A DNA stretch of 64,000 bases, from positions 22,179 through 86,178 of the forward strand of contig MWEK01000019.1 of the NCBI GenBank assembly GCA_002070955.1. The letters run 5' to 3'. This stretch comes from Planctomycetes bacterium ADurb.Bin069 (GTDB lineage Bacteria; Planctomycetota; UBA8108; UBA8890; UBA8898). Under the pieces are notes generated by a model. The model did no database searches. It was not told where the DNA came from and was given only the letters and a program-made list of their open reading frames with translations. The translations under genes were made by a program, and so were the position numbers. This document shows positions 51,793 through 60,635 of the stretch, in pieces; position 1 is the first letter of the stretch; each line of letters starts with the position of its first letter.

Positions 51793-53115
51793 ATGCAGGC
51801 ATACTTCTACGAACTCGTCGATGCGCTGCGCGCGAAGCTCCGCGGCGGGGAGATCCTCCTGGCGAACTTCTCCGGCGAGGAGTCGGACTTCGTGCGCTTC
51901 AACCGAAGCCGCGTCAGGCAGGCCGGGCGCGTGTCGCAGGCGTATTTCGGAATCGAGCTTGTCGACGGCGGCCGCCACGCGAAGGGCTCGCTGAGCCTGA
52001 GCCGCCGGAAGCGCGCCGACAAGGCGGAGCTTGCGGCGATGCTCGACGGGCTGCGCGCGCAGCTTCAGCACGCGCCCGAGGACCCGTATCTTCTCTACGC
52101 GACCGAGGTGCGCAGCGGGGAGCGGCACGGCCGGGATCGGCTGCCGGACCGCGGCGAGGCGCTGGCCGCGATTCTCGGCGCCGGCGAGGGGCGGGACCTG
52201 GTGGGGATCTACGCCCAGGGCGGCATCTACCGCGGCTTCGCCAATTCGCTGGGCCAGCGGAACTGGTTCGCGACGCACAGCTTCAACCTGGACTGGAGCT
52301 TCTATCACGCGGCGGACAAGGCCGTGAAGAGCAGATACGCGGGGTTCGAGTGGTCGGGCGAGGAGTTCGAGAGGCGGGTGGCGCGCGCCGCCGAGCAGCT
52401 TGCGGTGCTGGCGCGGCCGCCGCGGACGATCGCGCCGGGGAAGTACCGCGTGTATCTGGCGCCGACGGCCATGGAGGATTTCGTCGACATGCTGTGCTGG
52501 GGCGGCTTCTCCCTCAAGGCGCAGAAGACGAAGACGACGCCGCTCCTCAAGATGCTCGCGGGCGAGGCGCGCCTGTCGCCGAAGATCGCCATCAGGGAGA
52601 ACACGGCGGGCGGCATTGCGCCGGACTTTCAGGCCCAGGGGTTCATTCGGCCCGACCAGGTCGAGCTGATCGCGGGGGGCGGCATCCGGGATTGCCTGGT
52701 TTCGCCCCGTTCGGGCAAGGAGTACGGCCTGGAGCCCAACGGAGCCGCGGGCGACGAGCGGCCCGAGTCGCTCGACATGGACGGGGGCGACATTCCGGCG
52801 GGCGAGGTGCTCGCGCGCCTCGGCACGGGGATCTGGGTGAACCAGACCTGGTACCTGAACTTCTCGGACCGCGCGGCCTGCAGGGTGACGGGGATGACGC
52901 GCTTCGCGACCTTCTGGGTCGAGGACGGCGCGATCGCGGCGCCCCTCAACGTGATGCGTTTCGACGAGACGGTGTACCGCGCCCTCGGCGAGAACCTCAT
53001 CGGTCTGACGGCGGAGCGCGACTTCCTTCTGAGTCCGGGCTCTTACGGCGGCCGCTCCACGGAAAGCGCGCGCCTCCCGGGCGCGCTGATCGACGACTTC
53101 ACGTTCACCCTATGA
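51793..53115 (+). CDS. tldE: TldE/PmbA-like non-catalytic partner of TldD
   Basis: A 440-residue PmbA/TldE-family protein lacking the HExxxH motif, as expected for the regulatory subunit. Features: ESDFVRFNRSRVRQAGRVSQ near the N-terminus, FATHSFNLDWSFYHAADKAVK, YRVYLAPTAMEDFVDMLCWGGFS, and GTGIWVNQTWYLNFSDRAACRVTGMTRFATFWVEDG near the C-terminus, the family signature. It begins six bases after tldD, so the two subunits are co-translated. Together they would act as a cytoplasmic zinc peptidase. It ends 40 bases before the convergent GH29 gene. Confidence 0.9.
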   Translation: MQAYFYELVDALRAKLRGGEILLANFSGEESDFVRFNRSRVRQAGRVSQAYFGIELVDGGRHAKGSLSLSRRKRADKAELAAMLDGLRAQLQHAPEDPYLLYATEVRSGERHGRDRLPDRGEALAAILGAGEGRDLVGIYAQGGIYRGFANSLGQRNWFATHSFNLDWSFYHAADKAVKSRYAGFEWSGEEFERRVARAAEQLAVLARPPRTIAPGKYRVYLAPTAMEDFVDMLCWGGFSLKAQKTKTTPLLKMLAGEARLSPKIAIRENTAGGIAPDFQAQGFIRPDQVELIAGGGIRDCLVSPRSGKEYGLEPNGAAGDERPESLDMDGGDIPAGEVLARLGTGIWVNQTWYLNFSDRAACRVTGMTRFATFWVEDGAIAAPLNVMRFDETVYRALGENLIGLTAERDFLLSPGSYGGRSTESARLPGALIDDFTFTL

Positions 53116-53155
53116 GGGGCGGGCGCGGCGATCCTTTCGAGCCGCGGCCGTTTTC

Positions 53156-54625
53156 TCATTTCACGTCGGTGAGCTTGAAAGTCAGGATCCGCTCCGCGAT
53201 TTTGTCGTTGTCCGAGATGTTCGGAACGTCGATCGTTATGTCGCCGCCGTCGGCGCGCCAGGCGAGGGGCTCCTCGACGCCGAGGAGGAAGACCTTCGTG
53301 CCCGGTCCGGGCGCCGCGTCCCTGATGGTGAAGCGAGGACCGGGCCACCGGGGCGCGATCGCGTAGAGCGTCGCGCCCTTGCGGGTGAAGAAGGCCTCGA
53401 TCACCGCCTTGCCGGGCTCGGCCGCGCCCGTCACCCGGGCGAGGTCGTACTTGACCATGTACTGGTGCCCGTACTCGATCGTCGGCCGCGTTCCGGCGCT
53501 CCACTGGTGGTTGACGCGCCACGGCCGCGTTCCATAGATCGCCTCGCCGTTCACGGCGAGCCACGCGCCCATGTCGGCGAGGCGCTCCTCCATGACGACG
53601 GGAATCGTGCCGTCCGCCGCGGGTCCGACGTCGAGAAGCAGGTTGCCGCCGCGGCACGCCAGATCGATGAGCATGAGGAGCAGCTCCCTGGCGGGCTTGT
53701 AGTCGGCCAGGGACTCGAAGCGGTTGTAGCCATAGGAATGCCCCATGCCGCGGCTCTCCTCCCAGGGCTTCTTGGAGTCCTTGAGCCCCGCCGTGTACTC
53801 CGTCGTGAAATAATCGCCGTGCACGTGGCGCGTCTCCTTGCCCCAGCGATCGTTGATGACGACGTCCTCCTTGACCGGGGACTCGTTGAAGAGCCAGGCG
53901 AGCAGCTCCTCGCTGCGCCAGTCGGCGGAGGGCAGGTCCCACTCGCCGTCGGAGAAGATGATCGCGGGCTTGTAACGCGAAACCACGTCCTTGAACTGCG
54001 GGAACAGGTGCTTCTCGATGTACGCCTGCTTGTCCGCGAGCCACAGCGGGTTGTACCACTCGTAGAGGGAATAGTAGAAGCCCATTTTGAGGCCCTTGGC
54101 GCGCACGGCCTCGGCGAGCTCGCCGAGGAGATCCCGGCGCGGCCCGATATCGACGCTGTTCCACGGGTGCCCCCAGCTCCGATTGGCGTGCTCGCTGGGA
54201 AAGAGGCAGAACCCGTCGTGGTGCTTGGAGGTCAGGACGACGTACTTGGCGCCCGAGCGCGCGAAGATGTCCGCCCACTGGCCCGGATCGAACATCTCGC
54301 AGCGGAAGAGCGGCGCGAAGTCGCGGTAAAGGAAGTTCTCGCCGTAGGTCTTGACGTGGAACTCCCAGGTCGCGGACTTCGTGTCGGCGGGCGCGCGGCC
54401 CTTGACGCCCGACTCGAGGCGGTTCCAGTACCACTCGGCGTATTGGCCCTTCGGCGCCCAGCTCGGCACCGAGTAGACGCCCCAGTGAATGAAGATCCCG
54501 AAACGGGCGTCCTGGAACCATTCGGGAATCGGGTGCGTGTCCAGCGCTTCCCACTTGGGTTCGTACACGGCCGCGCCGAGCCGGAGGCTCAACGCCGCCA
54601 GGAGCAAGGTCGCCGTTGTGCGCAT
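53156..54625 (-). CDS. secreted GH29 alpha-L-fucosidase (second copy)
   Basis: A 489-residue secreted fucosidase. Signal MRTTATLLLAALSLRLGAA; GH29 barrel with FGIFIHWGVYSVPSW, YAEWYWNRL, YVVLTSKHHDGFCLF, MGFYYSLYEWYNP, and IIFSDGEWD with the likely nucleophile Asp226; RGGNLLLDVGPAADGTIP ends the barrel. It has a C-terminal beta-sandwich but not the extra module found in the first GH29. AAGGAGG precedes ATG 54625. It is the last gene of the minus-strand cluster with the DUF1080 protein (10-base gap) and the oxidoreductase. The Trp-rich acceptor loop and HGDYFTTEY differ from the first copy, so the two may prefer different linkages. Confidence 0.9.
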   Translation of the reverse strand: MRTTATLLLAALSLRLGAAVYEPKWEALDTHPIPEWFQDARFGIFIHWGVYSVPSWAPKGQYAEWYWNRLESGVKGRAPADTKSATWEFHVKTYGENFLYRDFAPLFRCEMFDPGQWADIFARSGAKYVVLTSKHHDGFCLFPSEHANRSWGHPWNSVDIGPRRDLLGELAEAVRAKGLKMGFYYSLYEWYNPLWLADKQAYIEKHLFPQFKDVVSRYKPAIIFSDGEWDLPSADWRSEELLAWLFNESPVKEDVVINDRWGKETRHVHGDYFTTEYTAGLKDSKKPWEESRGMGHSYGYNRFESLADYKPARELLLMLIDLACRGGNLLLDVGPAADGTIPVVMEERLADMGAWLAVNGEAIYGTRPWRVNHQWSAGTRPTIEYGHQYMVKYDLARVTGAAEPGKAVIEAFFTRKGATLYAIAPRWPGPRFTIRDAAPGPGTKVFLLGVEEPLAWRADGGDITIDVPNISDNDKIAERILTFKLTDVK

Positions 54626-54635
54626 GTCCGCCTCC

Positions 54636-57245
54636 TTACCGAACGCGCGTGAGCGTGACGCTCCGCAGGTTGATCAGATAGGTCCCGACGAGCTTGATGG
54701 GCTTGAAGGCGACGGTGTAGGCGCCGGGTTTGGCGATGGTTACCCTGCCGAGGGCGATGGCTTCGAACCGCGCCCAATCATGCGTGTCCTTGACGGTGCC
54801 CTTGAGCGCTTGGTCGCCGACGATGACGTTGTACGTGCCGCCGGGAATTCCGGCCATGGATTGCGCAATTTTGACCTCGAAGGTCCCCGGCGTCTTGATC
54901 ATGACGTCCCAGCTCACCCAGGCTTGGGCGCTGGTCCAGACGCCGATGCAGTCGCGGTTCGCGCCGTCTTCGTACACCGCGCCCCCGCCGTGGATCTCGG
55001 CCTCGGCGGCCTTGAGGACCGTTTCATTCTCAAGGAGCGGCATCTTGTCGAGCGCCGCGGAGATCTTCGCGTGGGCGGCGTCGGCCGCGGCCTTGAGCTT
55101 CGCATCGGCGCGGTATTTCTCCACGAACTCCAGCGACCAGAGGGCGGCGCGCTTGGCCGCCGCGCCGAGAACGAGCCGCTGCGCCGCGACGTCGGGCGCG
55201 AGCGTCATGGCTTCCTCGAACATGGCGGCCAGGGTCTCGGGGGAACCGTCGGCCGCCCAGTCGAGCATGCGCCCGTAGGCGCGCGCCGCGTGGGCGTTCT
55301 TCTGCTTGGCGAGCTCCTTGAGCGCCGGGAAGGCCGCCTTGTCGCGCCGCTTGACCAGAATGTCGGCAGCCGTCGCCGCCGTGTCGGGCTTGTCCTGAAG
55401 GGTCCGCACGAGGGCCCGCGACACGTCGTCGCCCGGCAGGCGCGCGAGCGTCCGGGCGGCGGCCTCGCCCGTCGCGCCGCCCCGCGCCGCCGCGGCAAGG
55501 AGCGGCGGCACGGCCGACGCATCGCCGAGGGTCGCCAGGGCGGTGATGGCGGCGACGCGCACGTCTTGGTCCGCATCATCGAGCGCCGCCAGGACGGCGG
55601 GAAGCGCGGCCTGGTCGCCGCGGCCCGCCAGGACCGCGATCAAGGCCGCGCGGGAGGCGGGAGGAAGCGCGGGGAGCTTGGCCGCGAAGGCCTTCGTGGT
55701 CTCGACGCCGGGCATTTGGCCCATGAAAAGGTAGGCGGCCTCCCGGATCTTTGCATCTCTGTCGTCAAGAAGGTCGAGAACGAGGGGCACGGCCTTCTCC
55801 TTCTCCGCCAGGACGAGACCGCGGAAGGCGGCGAGCCTCACCATGGGATCGTGGCGGCGCTCGGTGTACGCGCGGTAGATCGCCGCCGCGCCCGCCGCGT
55901 CGCCCCGCGCGAGCATGCCGTCGGCGCAAAGGAGCGCCGAGTCCCCGGCGAGCGCGCGGTGCTCCCGGGCGACGGGCGCATCGGCGAGGGCCGCGGCGGC
56001 TTCCGCGGTGCCGATCCGGCCGAGGGCTCTAATGGCGGCTTGGGCGAGCATTTCATCCTTGCTGTCGGCAAGCGCCGCAATCTGCGCCACCGCCTTGGCG
56101 TCGCCTCTCTCGCCCAGGGAGCTCACGACGCCGGTTTTGAGGTCGCCTTCCAGCGCGCCGAGGGCGGCCCTGAGCGCCTCGCCCGCCTTGGGCGAGGGGC
56201 AGTGCTGGAGCGCCAACCGGGCGAAGTGCGCGAGCTCCTTGTCGGCGAGGAGCCCCGCCAGAACCGGCACCGCCTGCTCGGTGCCGATGGCGCGCAGAAG
56301 CCGGCAGACCCACTGCTTGGCCGCGAAGGTGGCGTCCTTCGCCGCGAGCACGGCGAGAAGGCGCGCCTCGACGACGGCGACGACCTCCGCCGCGGCGGAC
56401 CTGAGCGCAAGCTCGAGCGCTGCCTCCTGTTTCCGCTCTCGCCCGAACTCGAATTTCATCAGCGCCGGGAGCGCGCTTTCGGGGAGCACGGCGTCGGCGG
56501 CCGCGGCAATGTCGGACACAGGCAGCGTGATGCGAATGTTGCGATACGCCACGGGGCCGTGATCGCCCTGGAGCATGAGGGGCCCCAGGGGTTTCTCGTC
56601 GTTTTCCCAGGTGGCGGCGCGGGTCGGACCCGTGACCTCGACGTTTTCGTGGACGAGGACGCCGTTGTGGACGACCTTGACGAAGCACGCGTTGGCGGTC
56701 TTCCTGCCGCTCGCGTCGAAGCGCGGCGCTCTGAAGACGACATCGAAGGTCTGCCACTGCCCGGGCGCCTTGCAGGCGTTGACACGGGGGCCGTGTCCCT
56801 CGTACCCGCCGTTCGCGCCCCAGCGTTCGTAGATGCCGCCGCAGTCGCTGTGCTTGGGGTCGGCCTTGGGGGCGTTCGCGGCGGCGTCCCAACTGTCGAA
56901 GACCTGGATCTCGTAGCGCGCCTGGAAGTAGACGCCCGAGTTGGAGCCTTGCGGCACCATGAACTCGATGTGGGCCTCGCAGTCGCCGTGCTCGATCTTG
57001 GAGTGGATGTTGCAGGTGCGCCCGTCGTCGCCGTTGACGATCGCCCCCCGCCCGGCCTTCCACGCCAGCAGGCCGGGCTTGTCCGGCCGTTGGGCGACCT
57101 CGCCCGCGACTTCCCACTTCCCGGTCGGAAGTTGCCAGGCGCTCATCACGGGGGCGTCGAGAAGCTCGACCGTGCGGGTTTCAGCCGCTCGGGCCGCGCC
57201 GCACGCCAGCGCGGCGGACATGGTGGCGAAAAGCATGCGGTTCAT
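54636..57245 (-). CDS. DUF1080 (3-keto-disaccharide hydrolase) protein with HEAT repeats
   Basis: An 869-residue secreted protein. Signal MNRMLFATMSAALACGAARA; DUF1080 domain (about 25-260) with FMVPQGSNSGVYFQARYEIQVFDSWD, GGIYERWGANGGYEGHGPRVNACKAPGQWQ and YRNIRITLP; a long HEAT/PBS-lyase-type helical array (about 270-740) with periodic ALxxLG-x-GDAKAV units; and a C-terminal module (about 745-869) like the one that ends the GH29 at 7461. DUF1080 family members hydrolyse 3-keto-glycosides. The neighbouring Tat-exported oxidoreductase could make that substrate. AAGGAA precedes ATG 57245. An upstream M is possible. The HEAT array probably binds partner proteins or polymer. Confidence 0.84.
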   Translation of the reverse strand: MNRMLFATMSAALACGAARAAETRTVELLDAPVMSAWQLPTGKWEVAGEVAQRPDKPGLLAWKAGRGAIVNGDDGRTCNIHSKIEHGDCEAHIEFMVPQGSNSGVYFQARYEIQVFDSWDAAANAPKADPKHSDCGGIYERWGANGGYEGHGPRVNACKAPGQWQTFDVVFRAPRFDASGRKTANACFVKVVHNGVLVHENVEVTGPTRAATWENDEKPLGPLMLQGDHGPVAYRNIRITLPVSDIAAAADAVLPESALPALMKFEFGRERKQEAALELALRSAAAEVVAVVEARLLAVLAAKDATFAAKQWVCRLLRAIGTEQAVPVLAGLLADKELAHFARLALQHCPSPKAGEALRAALGALEGDLKTGVVSSLGERGDAKAVAQIAALADSKDEMLAQAAIRALGRIGTAEAAAALADAPVAREHRALAGDSALLCADGMLARGDAAGAAAIYRAYTERRHDPMVRLAAFRGLVLAEKEKAVPLVLDLLDDRDAKIREAAYLFMGQMPGVETTKAFAAKLPALPPASRAALIAVLAGRGDQAALPAVLAALDDADQDVRVAAITALATLGDASAVPPLLAAAARGGATGEAAARTLARLPGDDVSRALVRTLQDKPDTAATAADILVKRRDKAAFPALKELAKQKNAHAARAYGRMLDWAADGSPETLAAMFEEAMTLAPDVAAQRLVLGAAAKRAALWSLEFVEKYRADAKLKAAADAAHAKISAALDKMPLLENETVLKAAEAEIHGGGAVYEDGANRDCIGVWTSAQAWVSWDVMIKTPGTFEVKIAQSMAGIPGGTYNVIVGDQALKGTVKDTHDWARFEAIALGRVTIAKPGAYTVAFKPIKLVGTYLINLRSVTLTRVR

Positions 57246-57283
57246 GTCGATTCCTTTCGTTCTCCGGCGTTGCATGGCCGAGC

Positions 57284-58594
57284 CTAGAGCGTCCAGGGCT
57301 CGCGATACGCCTTTCCGAGGAGGGCGCTCGCGCCGGGGTCGCCGATGATTTCCTCCGTGTCGGGATTCCACCTGATCTTGCGTCCCGTCAGCATGGCGAT
57401 CTCGCCCAGCAGCCCCACGCTGATCGAGCGGTGGCCGATCTCGGCGGGCGCCACGGTTTCCCGGCGCGTTCGCACGCACTCCAGGAAGTTGCCCTTGTGG
57501 TCGTCGCTCTGGTAGACCTGGATCTCGTTCGGGCCGATTTCCTCGTCGAGGATTTCCTTGGGCTCGGCCTGGAGGGTGCCGCGGTTGACCAGGATCCAGC
57601 CGCGCTCGCCGTACCATTTGGCGCCGTGGGCGATGCCCTGCCCGCTGTCGTTGGCGACGGTCATCTGGAGCCCGTTCGCGTAGGTGCACACGAACTTGTA
57701 GCGCATGGGTACATCGTAGAGGCCGTCGGCGGGGAACTCGCCCTGGCCTTCCACCGCCACGGGCCCGGTGCGCTCGAAGCCGAGGCCCCACTGGGCGATG
57801 TCGATGTGATGGCCGGCCCAGTCGGTGAGCTGCCCGCCGGAGAAATCCATGATCCAGCGCCAGTCCCAGTGCGGGCTGTTGCCGCCGAAGTTGCAGAACG
57901 GACGGTAGGGCGCGGGGCCGAGCCACCAGTTCCAGTCGAGGTATTCCGGGACGGGGCGCGGAGGCTCGACGCCGTGGGCGCCGCCCGTCGGCAGGCCGAC
58001 CTCGACCTTGAGAATCTTGCCCAGGCGGCCGTTGCGCACCAGTTCGACGGCGCGGCGGAAGCGCCGGTCGGACCGCTGCTGGCTGCCCGTCTGCCACACG
58101 CGGCCGTAGCGGTGCACGGCGTCGCACATGGCGCGGCCCTCGCGGATGGTGCGCGCGAAGGGTTTCTGCCCGTGGATATCGAGGCCCGCGCGGGCGGCGT
58201 AGATGGCCGGCAGCGCGTGCCACTGGTCGGGCAGCGCCGTGAACACCGCGTCCAGGTCGCCCCGGTCGATGAGCTCGCGGAAGTCCAGGTAGGTCTTGCA
58301 GGCGTCGTTCTGGTAGCGGTTGTCGACGGCGCGCTTGGCGTTCTCCCGGTGGCGCCGGTCGACGTCGCAGACGGCGACGACTTGGCATTCGCGCCGGCCG
58401 AGAAAATCGCCCAGGTCGCCCATGCCCATGGAGCCCACGCCGATGCCGCCCATGACGATGCGGTTGCTCGGCGCGACGGCGCCGCCGGCACCGAGGGCTT
58501 GCGACGGCACGATGGCCGGGAAGGCCGCGGCCGCCGCGCCGGCGGCCCCCAGGGTGCGTTTCAAGAAGCTCCGCCGCGTGAACGGTTGTCGCAT
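57284..58594 (-). CDS. Tat-exported Gfo/Idh/MocA oxidoreductase
   Basis: A 436-residue NAD(P)-binding oxidoreductase. The N-terminus MRQPFTRRSFLKRTLGAAGA carries a twin-arginine signal, so it folds with its cofactor and is exported. The Rossmann domain shows IVMGGIGVGSMGMGDLGDF and VVAVCDVDRRH; the substrate domain has EKP-like GQKPFARTIREG, FSGGQLTDWAGHHIDIAQWGLG and NEIQVYQSDDHKGNFLECVRTR. Start ATG 58594 is preceded by GGGAGGA. It probably oxidises a sugar at C3 for the downstream DUF1080 enzyme, a periplasmic oxidation-dependent cleavage route. Substrate is inferred. Confidence 0.9.
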   Translation of the reverse strand: MRQPFTRRSFLKRTLGAAGAAAAAFPAIVPSQALGAGGAVAPSNRIVMGGIGVGSMGMGDLGDFLGRRECQVVAVCDVDRRHRENAKRAVDNRYQNDACKTYLDFRELIDRGDLDAVFTALPDQWHALPAIYAARAGLDIHGQKPFARTIREGRAMCDAVHRYGRVWQTGSQQRSDRRFRRAVELVRNGRLGKILKVEVGLPTGGAHGVEPPRPVPEYLDWNWWLGPAPYRPFCNFGGNSPHWDWRWIMDFSGGQLTDWAGHHIDIAQWGLGFERTGPVAVEGQGEFPADGLYDVPMRYKFVCTYANGLQMTVANDSGQGIAHGAKWYGERGWILVNRGTLQAEPKEILDEEIGPNEIQVYQSDDHKGNFLECVRTRRETVAPAEIGHRSISVGLLGEIAMLTGRKIRWNPDTEEIIGDPGASALLGKAYREPWTL

Positions 58595-58705
58595 GGCATC
58601 CTCCCGTGTCGTGAAATGTTGGCGGGTCGCGCGCAGGGTCCTCATTTCCGGTCATCGTACCCCAAGCGGCGTTGGGAAGGAAAGACGGAGAACGTCCGCC
58701 GGGGC

Positions 58706-60307
58706 TCAGAAAGCGGAAGCGGCGCCGGAGAGGTCTCCGCCGGGAGGCGGCTGCGCGCGGCGGCGGATCGCGTCCTTGTCGGTTTTTCCGGCGGCGGTCT
58801 TGGGCAGCGCGGCGGCGAACTCGATGCGGGTCGGGATTTTGAACGACTCCAGCCAGGGACGCAAGTTCTGGCGCACGCTCTTGGCCGAGAGGGTCGTGCC
58901 CTCCCGAAGGACGAGGGTCGCGCTGACGGCCTCGCCGAAAAGCGGGTCGGGGAGGCCGACAACGGCGCACTCGAGGACGCCGTCGAGGCGCAGCAAAGCC
59001 TCCTCGACTTCCTGCGGGCTGACGCGGTTTCCGCCCGTCTTGATGATGTCGCGCTTGCGCCCCGCGATGTAGAGGAACCCGTCCTCATCGCGCCAGGCCA
59101 TGTCGCCGGTCCAAAGCCCTTCGGGGCGCAGCACCTCGGCCGTTTTGTCGGGCGCGTTCAAATACCCCGACATGACGTTGGGGCCGCGGGCCACAAGTTC
59201 GCCGACCTCGCGCGGCGGCGCCTCGGCGCCGTCGGGGCGGAGCACGCTCAGCTCGACGCCGGGGATCGGAATGCCGATCGAGCCCGGTTTGGCATCGAGG
59301 TGCTCGGGGGGGAGGTACGACAGGCGCGCGGAGGCCTCCGTCTGCCCGTACATGCAGAAGATCCGGAGCTTCGGCCAGGATTTGCGCAGCGCCTCGATGA
59401 GGGGCCGCGCGAAGGGTCCGCCGGCGCAAGTGGCGTAGCGGAAGCACGGCAGGTCGCGGCGGCAGAAGTCGGACTTGTGGACGAGGAGCGCGTAGTGGGA
59501 TTGGACGCCCGAGAACCCCGTCACTCGTTCGTCGGCGATGGTTTGGACGATGGTGCTCGGGTAGTTGACGCGGTTGTCTAGGACGAGGCGCGCTCCGGCG
59601 GCGATGTGGGTGAGCAGCACGGAATTCCCGTAGGAATAGGCCCAGGGGAGGACGGCCACTTGGGAGTCGTCGGGCGCCAGGCCGAGGTACGCCAGAATCG
59701 ATTCGGTGTTGGCGATGAGATTGGCGTGGCTCAGCATCACGCCCTTGGGAGCGCCGGTGGTCCCCGAGGTGTAGAGGATGAGGGCGAGGTCGTCGGGCGT
59801 TCCCGCCGCGCGGGGCGGCGGGCCTTCCAGGGTGTCGATAGTGTAGGGGTGGAAAGCGGTGCCGCCAGGGAGTTCCCGAGGCGGCGGCGCCGCGCATATG
59901 AACATCTCGAGCGCGCCGCCGGGCGCCGCGAGGTGCGTCGCCGCTCGTAAGTGCTGAGGGGTCAGGACGAGCGCCTTTGCGCCGCAATCGGCCAGGAGCG
60001 GCGCCACGGACTGGGGCAGCAGCGCGGCATTGAAGGGCACGGCCGTCGCGCCCATGCCGAGAACGCCGAACAGGAAGGCGGCGTACTCCGGCGAGTTGTC
60101 GAGATACAATCCCACCCGGTCGCCGGGAGCGACGCCGGCTTGGCGGAGGATTTCGGCGGCGCCGCCCGCTTTCCGGAGGAGTCCCTCGTAGGCGGTCGTT
60201 TTCCCGTCGATGGCATTCTTGAGCGCGATCGCCTCGGGGCGGTTCCTCGCATTCCGGGCGAGATAGTCGCAGAGGTTTCGGGCGCCGTCGGGCGCGGAAG
60301 AGCTCAT
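58706..60307 (-). CDS. acyl-CoA synthetase / AMP-dependent ligase
   Basis: A 533-residue member of the ANL superfamily. The adenylation signature is YTSGTTGAPKGVMLSH; other motifs are GQTEASARLSYLPPEHL, GLWTGDMAWRDEDGFLYIAGR-x-RDIIKTGGNRVSPQEVEEAL and the catalytic Lys near the C-terminus (PKTAAGKTDKDAI). It activates a fatty or aryl acid as acyl-AMP and usually forms the CoA thioester. The substrate is not determined. A TTGACG-N17-TACCAT promoter lies about 135 bases upstream. Its 3' end is 111 bases from the Tat oxidoreductase gene on the same strand; joint transcription is uncertain. Confidence 0.87.
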   Translation of the reverse strand: MSSSAPDGARNLCDYLARNARNRPEAIALKNAIDGKTTAYEGLLRKAGGAAEILRQAGVAPGDRVGLYLDNSPEYAAFLFGVLGMGATAVPFNAALLPQSVAPLLADCGAKALVLTPQHLRAATHLAAPGGALEMFICAAPPPRELPGGTAFHPYTIDTLEGPPPRAAGTPDDLALILYTSGTTGAPKGVMLSHANLIANTESILAYLGLAPDDSQVAVLPWAYSYGNSVLLTHIAAGARLVLDNRVNYPSTIVQTIADERVTGFSGVQSHYALLVHKSDFCRRDLPCFRYATCAGGPFARPLIEALRKSWPKLRIFCMYGQTEASARLSYLPPEHLDAKPGSIGIPIPGVELSVLRPDGAEAPPREVGELVARGPNVMSGYLNAPDKTAEVLRPEGLWTGDMAWRDEDGFLYIAGRKRDIIKTGGNRVSPQEVEEALLRLDGVLECAVVGLPDPLFGEAVSATLVLREGTTLSAKSVRQNLRPWLESFKIPTRIEFAAALPKTAAGKTDKDAIRRRAQPPPGGDLSGAASAF

Positions 60308-60635
60308 GGCGCCGCGCGCCCATGCGGCGTTGCCGCTGTTTTGGCCATCGTTGTTACCACTCTGGGGATTCTTGGAACGCGGGAGGTTTCGAAGCGATTC
60401 CCACGGCTTTCGGAAAGAACCGCGGCCGCCTCCCGCTCCTCATGGTACGCATTGCGCGCGGGCGCGTCAACGCGCCCTCCGTACGCCGGCATGGCGCATG
60501 GCGGCGGCGGAGTCGAGGAGAGCGGACCGGCGGGCGAGAGAGGTGCCATGGAAGAGCCACGCCGCGGCGGTGGGAGCATGGAGCGCGTTTTCAGCACGCC
60601 TGTCCTGCCGCAATCCTCGCTACCGGAAGCCCGCT
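60308..60635. other. intergenic region with minus-strand promoter for the acyl ligase
   Basis: No gene is supported in these ~330 bases. They contain the promoter at 60442-60470, the hairpin GGGCGCG-TCAA-CGCGCCC at 60460-60477 overlapping its -35 box, and otherwise low-complexity GC-rich sequence between two minus-strand genes. Confidence 0.45.
60442..60470 (-). promoter_or_regulatory. promoter of the acyl-CoA ligase gene
   Basis: On the minus strand TTGACG (60470-60465, 5/6) and TACCAT (60447-60442, 4/6) are separated by 17 bases. A 7-bp inverted repeat (60460-60466 with 60471-60477) straddles the -35, a possible operator. Confidence 0.45.

Noticed and set aside
54489..57287. Plus-strand open frame of about 932 codons opposite the DUF1080 gene
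   Set aside because: Arg/Gly/Val-rich shadow; the minus strand encodes a DUF1080 domain and HEAT repeats.
54636..58970. A single 1444-codon minus-strand frame that would fuse DUF1080 to sequence upstream
   Set aside because: The region upstream of 57245 in that frame overlaps the oxidoreductase in another frame and has no coding character. A ribosome site and signal peptide mark the start at 57245.
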